Part shown: in pieces, positions 25,665 through 33,533 of the stretch | Layout of the letters: the number at the start of each line of letters is the position of its first letter | How positions within the stretch are numbered: the stretch's first letter is position 1 | NCBI RefSeq assembly: GCF_000312125.1 | Contig: NZ_HE978641.1 | Span: 41,738 to 75,307 of the forward strand | Source: Timonella senegalensis JC301 | Lineage (GTDB): Bacteria > Actinomycetota > Actinomycetes > Actinomycetales > Cellulomonadaceae | Reading direction: 5' to 3' | Length of the DNA stretch: 33,570 nucleotides | The notes under the pieces: generated by a model | Seen by the model: the letters and a program-made list of their open reading frames with translations, nothing else | Database searches by the model: none | Told to the model about the DNA's origin: nothing | Translations under genes and position numbers: made by a program

Positions 25665-26153
25665 TCAGCGCTTGGAGAACTGCGAAGCCTTGCGTGCCTT
25701 CTTGAGACCGGCCTTCTTACGCTCGACGACACGTGGGTCGCGGGTGAGGAAGCCAGCCTTCTTGAGGGCTGGGCGGTTAGCTTCGGTGTCGATCTGGTTC
25801 AGCGCACGTGCGATTCCGTGACGGACCGCACCTGCCTGACCGGAGGTTCCACCACCGTTGACGCGTACGATGACGTCGAAGCGACCTTCAACGTCAACGA
25901 GCTTCAGCGGGGAGTTCACGAGCTGCTGGTGAACCTTGTTTGGGAAGTACTGCTCGAGGGTACGGCCGTTGATCTTCCACTGGCCGGTGCCTGGAACCAG
26001 GCGAACTCGTGCGATAGCTTCCTTGCGTCGTCCAAGTCCTTGACCTGGAGCGGTGATGCTCTGTCCGCGGCCGGTTGGGGCTGCGGTCTCAGAGGTGTAG
26101 CTGCTGGGGGTTTCTTCGTCCAGCACGTCAATGTCGACGGTGGTCTCGGCCAC
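25665..26153 (-). CDS. rpsI: Small-subunit ribosomal protein uS9
   Basis: Ribosomal protein S9, whose C-terminal tail reaches the P-site tRNA. The 162-aa protein has a non-conserved acidic N-terminal extension of about 40 residues, often seen in actinobacteria, then the standard domain from [15 protein letters not shown] through [20 protein letters not shown] to the basic end with [24 protein letters not shown]. The GTG start has GAGGA 7 nt upstream. It follows rplM by 46 bp, the usual gene pair. Confidence 0.97.
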   Translation of the reverse strand: MAETTVDIDVLDEETPSSYTSETAAPTGRGQSITAPGQGLGRRKEAIARVRLVPGTGQWKINGRTLEQYFPNKVHQQLVNSPLKLVDVEGRFDVIVRVNGGGTSGQAGAVRHGIARALNQIDTEANRPALKKAGFLTRDPRVVERKKAGLKKARKASQFSKR

Positions 26154-26199
26154 TTGGGTGTCCTCGCGTCCTGTTATGTCTCAGGTCGTTAAAAAACGA

Positions 26200-26643
26200 C
26201 TACTGAGCAATCTGGGTGATCTCGAAGGGCTTCGGTTGCTGTGCAGCGTGTGGGTGCTCAGAGCCTGCGTAGACCTTGAGCTTTCCGATCTGCTGAGCAC
26301 CGAGTTTGGTCTTTGGGAGCATGCCCTTTACGGCCTTCTCCACGGCACGCTCTGGGTTCTTCTCCATAAGTTCGGAGTAAGGAACCGCAGTCAGTCCACC
26401 TGGGTAACCAGAGTGGCGGTATGCCTTCTTCTGCTCGAGCTTGTTCCCACTGAGAGCAACCTTGCCAGCGTTGATGACGATGACAAAGTCGCCGCCGTCT
26501 ACGTGAGGAGCAAAGGTGGCCTTGTGCTTGCCACGGAGCAAAGTTGCAACGTGGCTGGCGAGGCGACCGAGGACAACATTGGTAGCGTCAATGACGTACC
26601 AGTCCTGCTGGATGTCGCCTGGCTTCGGGGTGTACGTACGCAC
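26200..26643 (-). CDS. rplM: Large-subunit ribosomal protein uL13
   Basis: Ribosomal protein L13, an early assembly protein of the 50S subunit. The 147-aa length and motifs ([70 protein letters not shown]) are standard. The start is GTG with GAAGG 8 nt upstream. It leads the rplM-rpsI operon and has about 465 bp of non-coding DNA before it, up to the trhO terminator. Confidence 0.97.
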   Translation of the reverse strand: MRTYTPKPGDIQQDWYVIDATNVVLGRLASHVATLLRGKHKATFAPHVDGGDFVIVINAGKVALSGNKLEQKKAYRHSGYPGGLTAVPYSELMEKNPERAVEKAVKGMLPKTKLGAQQIGKLKVYAGSEHPHAAQQPKPFEITQIAQ

Positions 26644-27107
26644 GTTCGTAGCCTTCGTTTCGTATTCGTTAGTCTCTGGTGCTTATTCAGCACTCAGAAA
26701 GGTCAGCGAGTGCTTCGCACGAACCTTAGCGAGTGGGCGCACTGGTTGTCTGAAGCAACTCGATCGTGTCTGTCATGCGGGTCCATGCGTGAACCTGTCT
26801 TGGTTCAGCGGCCATGTCCCCTTGCGTACCGAAGGTTGAAGCACGGTAGGATCCGTCCAGCAAGGGAGCTTCGGCGACATGCGACCTTGAGGAAGGACTC
26901 ACGCGCTCTTGATGCTCACCGATTCTGCTGGCGATCTACAACCGATCCATTCGGTGGAATACGCCACGGCATACAACAATCAGGATTCAGTGTACCGCAC
27001 ATAGCACCCCGGTAAGTACTTGAGGTGCGTCACGTTTGGATGTGTCGCATCGACGGATTCCGCCAGCCGTGCGGGCACCATCGTACCGGGTGCCGCCTCG
27101 CCCAAAG
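26644..27107 (-). other. Long non-coding region upstream of rplM
   Basis: No gene is supported. Small hairpins for the minus-strand transcript are visible: GTGCT-GAATA-AGCAC (about 26679-26693), GTGC-GAA-GCAC (about 26710), and TGAACC...GGTTCA (near 26790-26807). A TACACT near 26990 could be a -10 box, which would give a leader of about 340 nt. A promoter and leader for the ribosomal operon are expected here, but I cannot place them firmly. Confidence 0.45.
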
Positions 27108-27143
27108 CAGTGGGGCCGCAACCCTCCGGTTACGGCCCCACTG
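27108..27143 (-). terminator. trhO terminator hairpin
   Basis: CAGTGGGGCCG (27108-27118) pairs with CGGCCCCACTG (27133-27143), and the stem continues inward through one mismatch to AACC/GGTT around CTCC. It starts 5 bp past the trhO stop codon. Confidence 0.85.
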
Positions 27144-27148
27144 GGTTG

Positions 27149-28045
27149 TCACACTGCGGCGAGGCGATCCTCGCAGTCGGCGCACACCTTTTCGGCGGCG
27201 ATGTGCTCGCAGTCGGTGCAGTACAGCCGCAGAACCTTGCAGCCAGGGTCCGCGCAGTTCAGGAAGCGGTCGGTGGACTGACCGCACTCGGAGCAGGAGC
27301 CCAGCGTCTGCGAGTCCTCGTCAAAGTTGATGAGCATGCGCTTGTCGAACACGTGCAGCGGGCCCTTCCACAGGCCCTTAGTGCCGAACTTTTCACCGTA
27401 GCGAACGATTCCACCCTCGATCTGGTAGACATCCTCAAACCCGCGGTTCTTCATAAGAACGGAGAGGATTTCGCAGCGCACGCCACCGGTGCAGTACGAG
27501 ATGATCTTCTTGCCCTTGATCGAGTCGTACTTACCCGACTCGATATCGGCGATGAACCCGTGGGTGGTCTGCACGTCCGGGATGATCGCACCGTCAAACC
27601 GTCCGATCGCTGCCTCGAACGCGTTGCGTCCATCGAAGAACACGACATCGTCGCCGTGTTCCTCCACAAGCTTGTTCACTTCCTCCGGGCTCAGGTGCGT
27701 ACCGCCACCAATAACGCCTTTGGAGTCCACTTTGACTTCGTCAGGGGTACCAAAAGCGACCAACTCTGGGCGGTCCTTGACAGACAGTCGTGGGAAATCG
27801 TCGCCCGTTCCTTCGGACCACTTGACGTCCATCTTTCCAAAGCCCGGGTACTGCTTGGTCGCCTTGACATAGCGCTTCAGGTTTTCCACAGTCCCGCCGA
27901 GCGTGGCGTTGATACCGTGCGGGGACACGATCACGCGCCCCTTGAGGTCCCACTGCTCACCGAGCGAACGCTGCCACAGCTTCACCGCGACTGGGTCTGC
28001 CACGGGAGCGAATGCATAGAAGAGGATGATCTTGTTAACGGCCAT
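27149..28045 (-). CDS. trhO: Rhodanese-type tRNA uridine 34 hydroxylase TrhO (UPF0176)
   Basis: TrhO hydroxylates uridine 34 of certain tRNAs with O2, a step toward cmo5U-type modification. The 298-aa protein has the family N-terminal domain ([23 protein letters not shown]) and the rhodanese domain with the active loop YCTGGVRCE, nucleophile Cys185. A C-terminal cysteine-rich tail (CSECG...CxxPGC...[17 protein letters not shown]) probably binds zinc. There is no Shine-Dalgarno sequence, but TATCCT lies 6 nt before the ATG, so the mRNA may be leaderless. It is a single gene, downstream of truA, and ends at a strong hairpin. Confidence 0.93.
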   Translation of the reverse strand: MAVNKIILFYAFAPVADPVAVKLWQRSLGEQWDLKGRVIVSPHGINATLGGTVENLKRYVKATKQYPGFGKMDVKWSEGTGDDFPRLSVKDRPELVAFGTPDEVKVDSKGVIGGGTHLSPEEVNKLVEEHGDDVVFFDGRNAFEAAIGRFDGAIIPDVQTTHGFIADIESGKYDSIKGKKIISYCTGGVRCEILSVLMKNRGFEDVYQIEGGIVRYGEKFGTKGLWKGPLHVFDKRMLINFDEDSQTLGSCSECGQSTDRFLNCADPGCKVLRLYCTDCEHIAAEKVCADCEDRLAAV

Positions 28046-28051
28046 GGTTCA

Positions 28052-28057
28052 AGGATA
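28052..28057 (-). promoter_or_regulatory. -10 box of possible leaderless trhO promoter
   Basis: TATCCT on the minus strand, 6 nt before the trhO ATG, with no ribosome site. The -35 region is weak. Confidence 0.4.
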
Positions 28058-28111
28058 TTCGGTTTTGGGCGTGCCCAAATCGGTATTTGGTCACAACCCT
28101 GCTGCCCTTTT

Positions 28112-28124
28112 GATTTTCGACGAT
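28112..28124 (+). repeat. GATTTTCGACGAT repeat, copy 3
   Basis: An exact copy of the 13-mer, forming the outer left arm of the palindrome at 28114-28170. Confidence 0.8.
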
Positions 28125-28170
28125 TGAGCGCGACCCAGCGTGAGGCTGGGTCGCGCTCAATCGTCGATAA
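28114..28170. terminator. Large palindrome between truA and trhO
   Basis: 26-nt arms, 28114-28139 and 28145-28170, with a 5-nt loop and a single mismatch near the ends. It starts about 50 bp past the truA stop codon and probably acts as its terminator. The ends, TTTTCGACGATT and AATCGTCGATAA, belong to the family seen at 4593, 17977 and 31797. Confidence 0.8.
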
Positions 28171-28221
28171 TGTATGGCCGCTCTGCGGCCCTGAGCAATG
28201 TGCGGGAAGGTGACCTGTGCG

Positions 28222-29097
28222 TCAGGCGATGGGCGGGATCGTGACGTCTTCGGCCTCTTCATCCATACGGCGGGCGCGGATCGCGGCCGCGCGCGCGGCT
28301 AACTCGTTGTCGGCGGGGTACTCGACACCCTCGAGAGTCAGGCCGTTCGGGGACACCACGGCACTCGAGTTCACTCTCGATTTGGACGCGAGCATCTGCG
28401 CAGGCCAGTTCACGTCCTTGAGGCCCTGACCCACATCGATGCTTGCGCCCACGAGGGCACGGACCATGTTGTGGCAGAACGCGTCGGCAATGATTGTGGC
28501 GCGTACGAGCCCTGCGTCCGGCCCGTCCTGGACCCGCTCCCAGGTGAAGGCCTTGAGCTCCCGGATCGTGGTGGCTCCGGGGCGAGGCTTGCAGAACGCG
28601 GCAAAGTCGCGTAGCCCAACCAGCGGAGCCGCGGCACGAGACATCACGTCCACGTCCAGCGGATAGCGCTGCCAATACACGTAGTCCGCCGTGAGAGGAT
28701 CGCGCAGCGCGACCGCGTCCGCAATGCGGTAGTTGTACGTACGGTAGAGGGCAGAGAATCGGGCGTCAAAGCCCTCGGGCGCCTCATCGCAGGAGAAGAC
28801 CACGATGTCCCTCGGCAACAGCGCATTCAACTTCTCTGTTAGTGCTAGGCCCGGCGTGCGGTCGGAACGACCGGGGAAACCTAGCCAGCGTTCGCGCGGC
28901 AGATCCACGTGCACCACTTGGCCGCGCGCGTGTACGCCGGCGTCCGTGCGCCCGGCCACCGTGACACGCACAGGCTGGCGTACCAGACGCTCCAGCGCCT
29001 CCTCAAGGAGTCCTTGGACGCTGCGAAGGCCAGGCTGCGTAGCCCAGCCAACAAAGTCGGTTCCGTTGTACGCCAGATCGATTCGGATTCTCAACAC
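28222..29097 (-). CDS. truA: tRNA pseudouridine synthase A
   Basis: TruA makes pseudouridine at positions 38-40 of the tRNA anticodon arm. The 291-aa protein has the RIDLAYNGTDFVGWATQPG start, the catalytic aspartate in VAGRTDAGVHARGQVVHVD, and the later RTYNYRI and FCHNMVRALVG motifs. The start is GTG at 29097, but AGGAG is only one base away, so the TTG one codon later is a real alternative. In M. tuberculosis truA lies next to rplQ; here a plus-strand ROK gene is inserted between them. Confidence 0.95.
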   Translation of the reverse strand: MLRIRIDLAYNGTDFVGWATQPGLRSVQGLLEEALERLVRQPVRVTVAGRTDAGVHARGQVVHVDLPRERWLGFPGRSDRTPGLALTEKLNALLPRDIVVFSCDEAPEGFDARFSALYRTYNYRIADAVALRDPLTADYVYWQRYPLDVDVMSRAAAPLVGLRDFAAFCKPRPGATTIRELKAFTWERVQDGPDAGLVRATIIADAFCHNMVRALVGASIDVGQGLKDVNWPAQMLASKSRVNSSAVVSPNGLTLEGVEYPADNELAARAAAIRARRMDEEAEDVTIPPIA

Positions 29098-29158
29098 TCT
29101 CCTATTCTCGCCTACCCCGCGCCGGGGCAGTGAATCGCAATCGGCTGCGGGCGACGCC

Positions 29159-29164
29159 TATCCT
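29159..29164 (+). promoter_or_regulatory. -10-like box before the ROK kinase GTG
   Basis: TATCCT, then 7 nt and GTG at 29172; no Shine-Dalgarno sequence. Same arrangement and same hexamer as before trhO. Confidence 0.35.
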
Positions 29165-29171
29165 TGAGATT

Positions 29172-30002
29172 GTGAATCACGCACCCTTTGACTCGGAACC
29201 CTTTGAGGTCTTTGCACCCGCCGGTCAGGATGGGTACGCCCGACCGCTCACGCTCTCCGTGGACTGCGGCGGAGGTGCCATCAAATCTGCGGTGTGCGAT
29301 GCACGGGGCCACCTTGTCACGGAGTCACGGCGCATAGACGTAAGTTACCCCTTCACCCCTGAGGATCTGATTGCCATGATCGTCTCCGTCAGGGACTGGG
29401 CCGCGGAACACGGCGCTGCGCCCCAGCGCGTCGCAGTGGGCGTCCCCGGAATGATTCGAGCCGGGACCATTCAGTACACCCCGCACTACATCCGCACAGC
29501 GGGCCCACACACCACGGTCCTTCCGGAACTCGAGAATGCATGGAATGGGCTCAACCTCGCGGGCGCGCTCGAGAAGGCTCTGGGCCAGCCCGTGCGAGTC
29601 GTCAACGACTCCGAGATGCACGGAGCCGCACTCATCACGGGACAGGGCCTCGAGGTGGCGCTCACCTTTGGCACGGGGCTAGGCTCGGCGCACTTCCTAG
29701 GCGGAGCCCTCCAAGCACACCTCGAACTCTCGCACGGACAGTTCCTCGCGGACACCACCTACGACCAATACATCGGCGAACATGTGCGACGTAGGCTCGG
29801 CAATGACGAGTGGTCCGAACGAGTCGTCGAGGTAGTTTCAGCACTCTTCCCAGTGTTCCGCTGGGACACGCTCTATATTGGCGGGGGCAACGCCCATAAC
29901 CTCACCCCGGAGGCACTCGAAGCATTAACCGCCATCGGCCCACTCACCCGAGTAGTCGCAAACAGCGTCGCACTGTCCGGCGGCGCCCACATCTGGGCTT
30001 AG
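29172..30002 (+). CDS. ROK-family polyphosphate glucokinase-like protein
   Basis: A 276-aa sugar-kinase-fold protein closest to actinobacterial polyphosphate/ATP glucokinases. The first phosphate motif reads SVDCGGGAIKSAV, close to the family DIGGTGIKGA. A VGVPGMIRAG strand follows, then the catalytic aspartate region VVNDSEMHGAAL (usually ND-A-x-x-A-G) and the nucleotide motif TFGTGLGSAHFLGG. The ROK zinc-binding cysteine motif is absent, as expected for this subgroup. The altered catalytic neighbourhood leaves the substrate uncertain. I chose the GTG at 29172 because a -10-like box precedes it; a GTG at 29130 would add 14 residues but crowds truA. It is convergent with rplQ. Confidence 0.78.
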   Translation: MNHAPFDSEPFEVFAPAGQDGYARPLTLSVDCGGGAIKSAVCDARGHLVTESRRIDVSYPFTPEDLIAMIVSVRDWAAEHGAAPQRVAVGVPGMIRAGTIQYTPHYIRTAGPHTTVLPELENAWNGLNLAGALEKALGQPVRVVNDSEMHGAALITGQGLEVALTFGTGLGSAHFLGGALQAHLELSHGQFLADTTYDQYIGEHVRRRLGNDEWSERVVEVVSALFPVFRWDTLYIGGGNAHNLTPEALEALTAIGPLTRVVANSVALSGGAHIWA

Positions 30003-30026
30003 TGGCCGGGCACCGGAGACACAACA

Positions 30027-30063
30027 GCGAAGGGCCCCGATCCATTGGATCGGGGCCCTTCGC
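30027..30063. terminator. Bidirectional terminator between ROK gene and rplQ
   Basis: A perfect 17-bp stem, 30027-30043 with 30047-30063, around ATT. It lies between convergent genes. Confidence 0.9.
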
Positions 30064-30096
30064 GTGAGGTGAAGTACCTAGAAGACGAGCTTAAGC

Positions 30097-30642
30097 TCAG
30101 GCTTCCTTGGTCTCTTCAGCGGCCTCGGTAACCTCAGCCTCAACAGCTGCGGTTTCCTCAACTGGAGCCTCTACTGGAGCTTCAGCCTTCTTTGCAGCCT
30201 TCTCGGCAGCCTTGGTGGCTTCCTTGACTACAGCCTGCTTAGGAGAAACTGGCTCCATCACGAGCTCGATAACTGCCATAGGAGCGTTGTCGCCCTTACG
30301 AGTACCGACCTTGGTGATGCGGGTGTATCCACCGTCGCGCTCAGCCATGGCTGGAGCGATCTCGGTGAAGAGACGGTGAACGATGGTCTTTGCGTCACCC
30401 TCGGCGTCACGAACGTGAACCGTCTTGTTGCGGATGATCTGCGAGACCTGGCGGCGTGCGTGGATGTCTCCGCGCTTTGCCTTGGTGATGAGGCGCTCAG
30501 CGAGTGGCTGAAGGCGCTTCGCCTTGGTCACGGTGGTGGTGATGCGACCGTGCTCGAACAGGTTGGAAGCAAGGTTCGCGAGGATCAGACGCTCGTGAGC
30601 CGGGCTACCACCGAGCCGTGCACCCTTGGTAGGGGTAGGCAT
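30097..30642 (-). CDS. rplQ: Large-subunit ribosomal protein bL17
   Basis: Ribosomal protein L17, near the exit of the 50S tunnel. Residues 1-120 are the standard domain ([67 protein letters not shown]). The remaining 60 residues are a low-complexity Ala/Glu/Lys/Val tail, as in many actinobacteria. It is the last gene of the alpha operon, 56 bp after rpoA, and is closed by a strong terminator. Confidence 0.97.
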   Translation of the reverse strand: MPTPTKGARLGGSPAHERLILANLASNLFEHGRITTTVTKAKRLQPLAERLITKAKRGDIHARRQVSQIIRNKTVHVRDAEGDAKTIVHRLFTEIAPAMAERDGGYTRITKVGTRKGDNAPMAVIELVMEPVSPKQAVVKEATKAAEKAAKKAEAPVEAPVEETAAVEAEVTEAAEETKEA

Positions 30643-30698
30643 AGTTGATGCTCCTTGAGATTGTTACGACGACCGGCCGCAGCCGATCAGTCCAGAAG

Positions 30699-31700
30699 TC
30701 AGTTGTACTGCTCGTCTTCGTCGTCGAAGTAGTTCGCCGAGGAAGTTGGATCGAAATCGAGTGGCGAGTCCTTCAGGTTCAGGCCGAGCTCAGCGAGCTT
30801 TTCCTTCACCTCGTTTATGGACTTGGCACCGAAGTTACGAATGTCGAGCAGATCTGCCTCGGAGCGAGCAACGAGTTCACCAACCTGGTGAATGCCCTCG
30901 CGCTTGAGGCAGTTGTACGAACGGATCGTCAGCTGGAGGTCTTCGATAGGAAGAGCCAGGTCAGCAGCAAGCGCTGCGTCAGTTGGCGATGGACCGATCT
31001 CAATGCCTTCTGCTTCTACGTTGAGTTCGCGTGCGAGACCGAAGAGCTCAACAAGCGTCTTGCCCGCGGATGCGAGTGCATCGCGAGGAGCAATAGCTTC
31101 CTGCTTGGTCTCAACGTCGACGATGAGCTTGTCAAAGTCGGTGCGCTGCTCAACACGCGTTGCCTCGACCTTGTAGGTCACCTTGAGGACTGGCGAGTAG
31201 ATGGAGTCAACCGGAATACGGCCGATCTCAGCTTCAAAAGACTTGTTCTGGCTTGCGGAGACGTATCCACGTCCACGCTCAACAGTGAGTTCGATCTCCA
31301 GCTTGCCCTTGTCGTTCAGAGTTGCAATGTGAAGGTCAGAGTTGTGAACCTCAACACCTGCTGGTGGAACGATGTCCGCAGCAGTAACTACTCCCGCACC
31401 CTGCTTGCGCAGGTACATCACGACTGGCTCGTCGTTCTCCGAGGAGAGGACGATGTTCTTGATGTTGAGGATGATCTCGGTGACGTCTTCCTTAACACCC
31501 GTAATGGTGGTGAACTCGTGGAGTACACCGTCAATGCGGATGGAGGTTACTGCTGCTCCAGGGATGGAGGACAGCAGGGTACGACGCAGCGAGTTACCGA
31601 GCGTGTAGCCGAAGCCTGGCTCGAGTGGCTCGATGGTGAACCGTGAACGGTTGTCCGAGATGACCTCTTCAGAGAGGGTTGGGCGCTGTGCAATAAGCAC
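30699..31700 (-). CDS. rpoA: DNA-directed RNA polymerase subunit alpha
   Basis: The alpha subunit starts polymerase assembly and contacts UP elements and activators. From the GTG at 31700 it is 333 aa, the normal length. The N-terminal assembly domain has [32 protein letters not shown]. The C-terminal domain (about 255-315) has [38 protein letters not shown] and [15 protein letters not shown]. An acidic tail follows. The GTG has AAAGGA 9 nt upstream; an earlier in-frame start would read through leader hairpins. The gap to rpsK is unusually long, 185 nt, and strongly structured. Confidence 0.98.
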   Translation of the reverse strand: MLIAQRPTLSEEVISDNRSRFTIEPLEPGFGYTLGNSLRRTLLSSIPGAAVTSIRIDGVLHEFTTITGVKEDVTEIILNIKNIVLSSENDEPVVMYLRKQGAGVVTAADIVPPAGVEVHNSDLHIATLNDKGKLEIELTVERGRGYVSASQNKSFEAEIGRIPVDSIYSPVLKVTYKVEATRVEQRTDFDKLIVDVETKQEAIAPRDALASAGKTLVELFGLARELNVEAEGIEIGPSPTDAALAADLALPIEDLQLTIRSYNCLKREGIHQVGELVARSEADLLDIRNFGAKSINEVKEKLAELGLNLKDSPLDFDPTSSANYFDDEDEQYN

Positions 31701-31885
31701 TTGGTGGTTTCCTTTCGAAATGCGTCCACTATTTGACGCATACCTGGACGGGCGGCTTGCGCCACCCGCTTCAACCTGACATGTCCACTTCGCTATACGA
31801 CGATCTTGGTGCGCTGGCACGTGATCTCACGGACCAGCGTGACCAAGATCGTCGTTAAGACAAAAGGCGAACGATTGTTACGGGA
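31701..31885 (-). promoter_or_regulatory. Structured rpsK-rpoA intergenic leader
   Basis: Three stems in 185 nt, listed for the minus-strand transcript. First, a long palindrome (31797-31855): 14 perfect pairs, a small internal loop, 5 more pairs and an inner CGTGA/TCACG stem. Second, CGGGTGGC-GCAA-GCCGCCCG (31749-31768), capped by a GNRA tetraloop. Third, TGCGTC/GACGCA (31721-31740), just before the rpoA ribosome site. A partial terminator, processing site or protein-binding leader would all fit. Confidence 0.65.
31797..31855. repeat. Large palindrome upstream of rpoA
   Basis: ACGACGATCTTGGT (31797-31810) pairs perfectly with 31842-31855, then GCTGG (31813-31817) with CCAGC (31834-31838). 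The ends CGACGAT and ATCGTCG match the palindromes at 4593, 17977 and 28114; the core differs. Confidence 0.75.
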
Positions 31886-32293
31886 TCAGACGCGGCGACG
31901 CTTTGGCTGGCGGCAGCCGTTGTGTGCCTGAGGCGTAACGTCCTGGATCGAACCAACCTCGAGGCCAGCAGCCTGGAGGGAGCGGATCGCGGTCTCGCGG
32001 CCGGAGCCTGGACCCTTTACGAAGACGTCTACCTTCTTCATTCCGTGTTCCTGAGCGCGGCGTGCAGCCGACTCAGCGGCAAGCTGAGCTGCGTAAGGGG
32101 TCGACTTACGCGATCCCTTGAAGCCAACCTGACCGGACGATGCCCACGAAATCACAGCACCCGAAGGGTCAGTGATCGAGACGATCGTGTTGTTAAACGT
32201 GCTCTTGATGTGAGCCTGGCCGATTGCGACGTTCTTTTTGTCCTTGCGGCGAGGCTTGCGTACGCTCTGGGCGCCGCGAGTCTTTGGAGGCAT
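31886..32293 (-). CDS. rpsK: Small-subunit ribosomal protein uS11
   Basis: Ribosomal protein S11, on the 30S platform. From the ATG at 32293 it has 135 aa: a basic N-terminus ([21 protein letters not shown]), the conserved [18 protein letters not shown] and [34 protein letters not shown], and the end [17 protein letters not shown] is about 11 nt before the ATG. An upstream frame adds 27 residues that are not part of S11. rpsD does not follow it, unlike in M. tuberculosis. Confidence 0.97.
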   Translation of the reverse strand: MPPKTRGAQSVRKPRRKDKKNVAIGQAHIKSTFNNTIVSITDPSGAVISWASSGQVGFKGSRKSTPYAAQLAAESAARRAQEHGMKKVDVFVKGPGSGRETAIRSLQAAGLEVGSIQDVTPQAHNGCRQPKRRRV

Positions 32294-32403
32294 GTGCTCT
32301 TTCTCTCCTGAGTTGAGATCTTCGGATCGATAACTCTGTGGGTTTGTGCGTTCAAACGAACGAGAAACTGCCAAACAGAGTCAAACGAACTACTGCTGCT
32401 AGA
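32294..32403 (-). other. rpsM-rpsK gap with nested stems
   Basis: 110 nt. ACTCTGT (32333-32339) pairs with ACAGAGT (32375-32381) around an inner stem CGTTC-AAAC-GAACG (32349-32362). TTCGTTTGA occurs twice. No gene. Confidence 0.5.
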
Positions 32404-32778
32404 TCAGCGAGCCTTCTTCTTACCGGCCACTGTCTTCTTTGGACCCTTACGGGTACGTGCGTTGGTCTTGGTGCGCTGACCACGAACTGGAAGTCCGCGG
32501 CGGTGACGAAGACCCTCGTAGCAGCCGATCTCAACCTTGCGGCGAATGTCGGCAGCAACCTCACGGCGAAGGTCACCTTCGAGCTTGAAGTTGCCCTCGA
32601 GGAAGTCACGGATGGCGACGAGCTGAGCGTCGTCGAGGTCCTTAACGCGAACGTCTGGGGAGATTCCCGTTGCAGCAATTGCCTGCTCGGAACGGGTACG
32701 GCCCACGCCGTAGATGTAAGTGAGAGCTACCACTACTCGCTTGTCGCGAGGGAGGTCCACTCCAATCAAACGTGCCAT
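32404..32778 (-). CDS. rpsM: Small-subunit ribosomal protein uS13
   Basis: Ribosomal protein S13, in the head of the 30S subunit at the contact with the 50S subunit and P-site tRNA. The 124-aa length and motifs ([76 protein letters not shown]) are standard. AGGAG lies 9 nt before the ATG. The 206-nt gap from rpmJ is the most structured stretch in the window. Confidence 0.98.
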   Translation of the reverse strand: MARLIGVDLPRDKRVVVALTYIYGVGRTRSEQAIAATGISPDVRVKDLDDAQLVAIRDFLEGNFKLEGDLRREVAADIRRKVEIGCYEGLRHRRGLPVRGQRTKTNARTRKGPKKTVAGKKKAR

Positions 32779-32984
32779 TATTGATGGCTCCTGTGTGTCT
32801 TTCGGAGGTCTGAAGCTTCACCTCTCGCGGTTCGCGAGCCCCGGCCTCCGAGCCGAGGGTGTGCCAACGTCGGACGAATCCGAGAGGTTGGCGGTGAAAC
32901 TTTCTTTCTATGCCTGGGATCTAGACAGGCTGGGTCGTCTACGACCCTGACGTCGCGTTGCCGCTGAACGAGGAAAACCTCGTA
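32779..32984 (-). promoter_or_regulatory. Highly structured rpmJ-rpsM leader
   Basis: Seven possible hairpins in 206 nt, in transcript order: CGAGG-TTTT-CCTCG (32969-32982); GGGTCG-TAGA-CGACCC (32932-32947); GCCTG/CAGGC (32912-32930); a two-part stem GCCAAC/GTTGGC enclosing TCGGA-TTCG-TCCGA, capped by a UUCG tetraloop (32863-32892); CCTCGG/CCGGGG with wobble (32839-32858); CTCGCG-AAC-CGCGAG (32824-32838); and GAGGT/ACCTC (32805-32824). The last two share one base at 32824 and may be alternative. The last stem ends about 20 nt before the rpsM ribosome site, so ribosomal-protein feedback control is plausible. Confidence 0.7.
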
Positions 32985-33098
32985 TCAGCCCTGGCGCTGC
33001 TTGTGACGCAGGTTCTCGCAGATGACCATGACGCGACCGTGACGGCGGATAACCTTGCACTTGTCGCAGATCTTCTTAACGCTAGGGTTGACCTTCAT
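32985..33098 (-). CDS. rpmJ: Large-subunit ribosomal protein bL36
   Basis: A 37-aa ribosomal protein L36 of the zinc-binding (C+) type. It starts [20 protein letters not shown] and ends NLRHKQRQG. Cys11, Cys14, Cys27 and the later His are the zinc ligands. AGAGGAG lies a few bases before the ATG. It sits between infA and rpsM as in most bacteria. Confidence 0.98.
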   Translation of the reverse strand: MKVNPSVKKICDKCKVIRRHGRVMVICENLRHKQRQG

Positions 33099-33165
33099 CG
33101 TGTCTCCTCTGCTGGCGTTGGTGGCAGGCATAGCCCACTCCCACTACCGGCAGTGATCGAAGTGG

Positions 33166-33387
33166 TTACTTGTAGCGGTAGACGATTCGGCCACGGGTCA
33201 AGTCGTATGGGCTCAACTCAACGACCACCCGGTCCTCTGGGAGGATTCGAATGTAGTGTTGACGCATCTTTCCCGAGATGTGCGCGAGCACCTTGTGCCC
33301 GTTGGCAAGTTCTACCCGAAACATTGCGTTTGGGAGAGCTTCAACCACGCTGCCCTCGATCTCGATGACGCCGTCCTTCTTCGCCAT
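33166..33387 (-). CDS. infA: Translation initiation factor IF-1
   Basis: IF-1 is a 73-aa OB-fold protein that occupies the A site of the 30S subunit during initiation. The sequence from [20 protein letters not shown] through [38 protein letters not shown] is the standard bacterial form. GGAG lies 3 nt before the ATG, with a second AGGAG farther back. It is the first gene of the group rpmJ-rpsM-rpsK-rpoA-rplQ in this window. Confidence 0.98.
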   Translation of the reverse strand: MAKKDGVIEIEGSVVEALPNAMFRVELANGHKVLAHISGKMRQHYIRILPEDRVVVELSPYDLTRGRIVYRYK

Positions 33388-33422
33388 ATACTCCGCTAAC
33401 TCCTGTAATTTGGATTGCTAGC

Positions 33423-33437
33423 ATGTGATTTACACAT
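33423..33437. repeat. Short inverted repeat upstream of infA
   Basis: ATGTG-ATTTA-CACAT, perfect, in the A+T-rich stretch 36-50 bp before infA. It could be an operator or chance. TTGGTA and TAGCAA around it form a poor promoter pair. Confidence 0.35.
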
Positions 33438-33533
33438 ACCAAGGATCTATCTTACGGCATAGATGAGTCCGATGGCATCGTGATGCCGCTTACTTTCCAC
33501 CACGATTTTGCACATGTGCTGGGAGTTGCCCGT

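Noticed and set aside
27020..28213. A 397-codon plus-strand frame opposite trhO
   Set aside because: It is an antisense shadow of a well-conserved gene and runs through two intergenic hairpins.
30645..31646. A 333-codon plus-strand frame opposite rpoA
   Set aside because: It is an antisense shadow; rpoA is unmistakable on the other strand.
33423..33437. A CRP/GlxR-type operator before infA
   Set aside because: The arms ATGTG/CACAT resemble the half-sites but the spacing is shorter than the 16-bp consensus, so it is listed only as a short inverted repeat.
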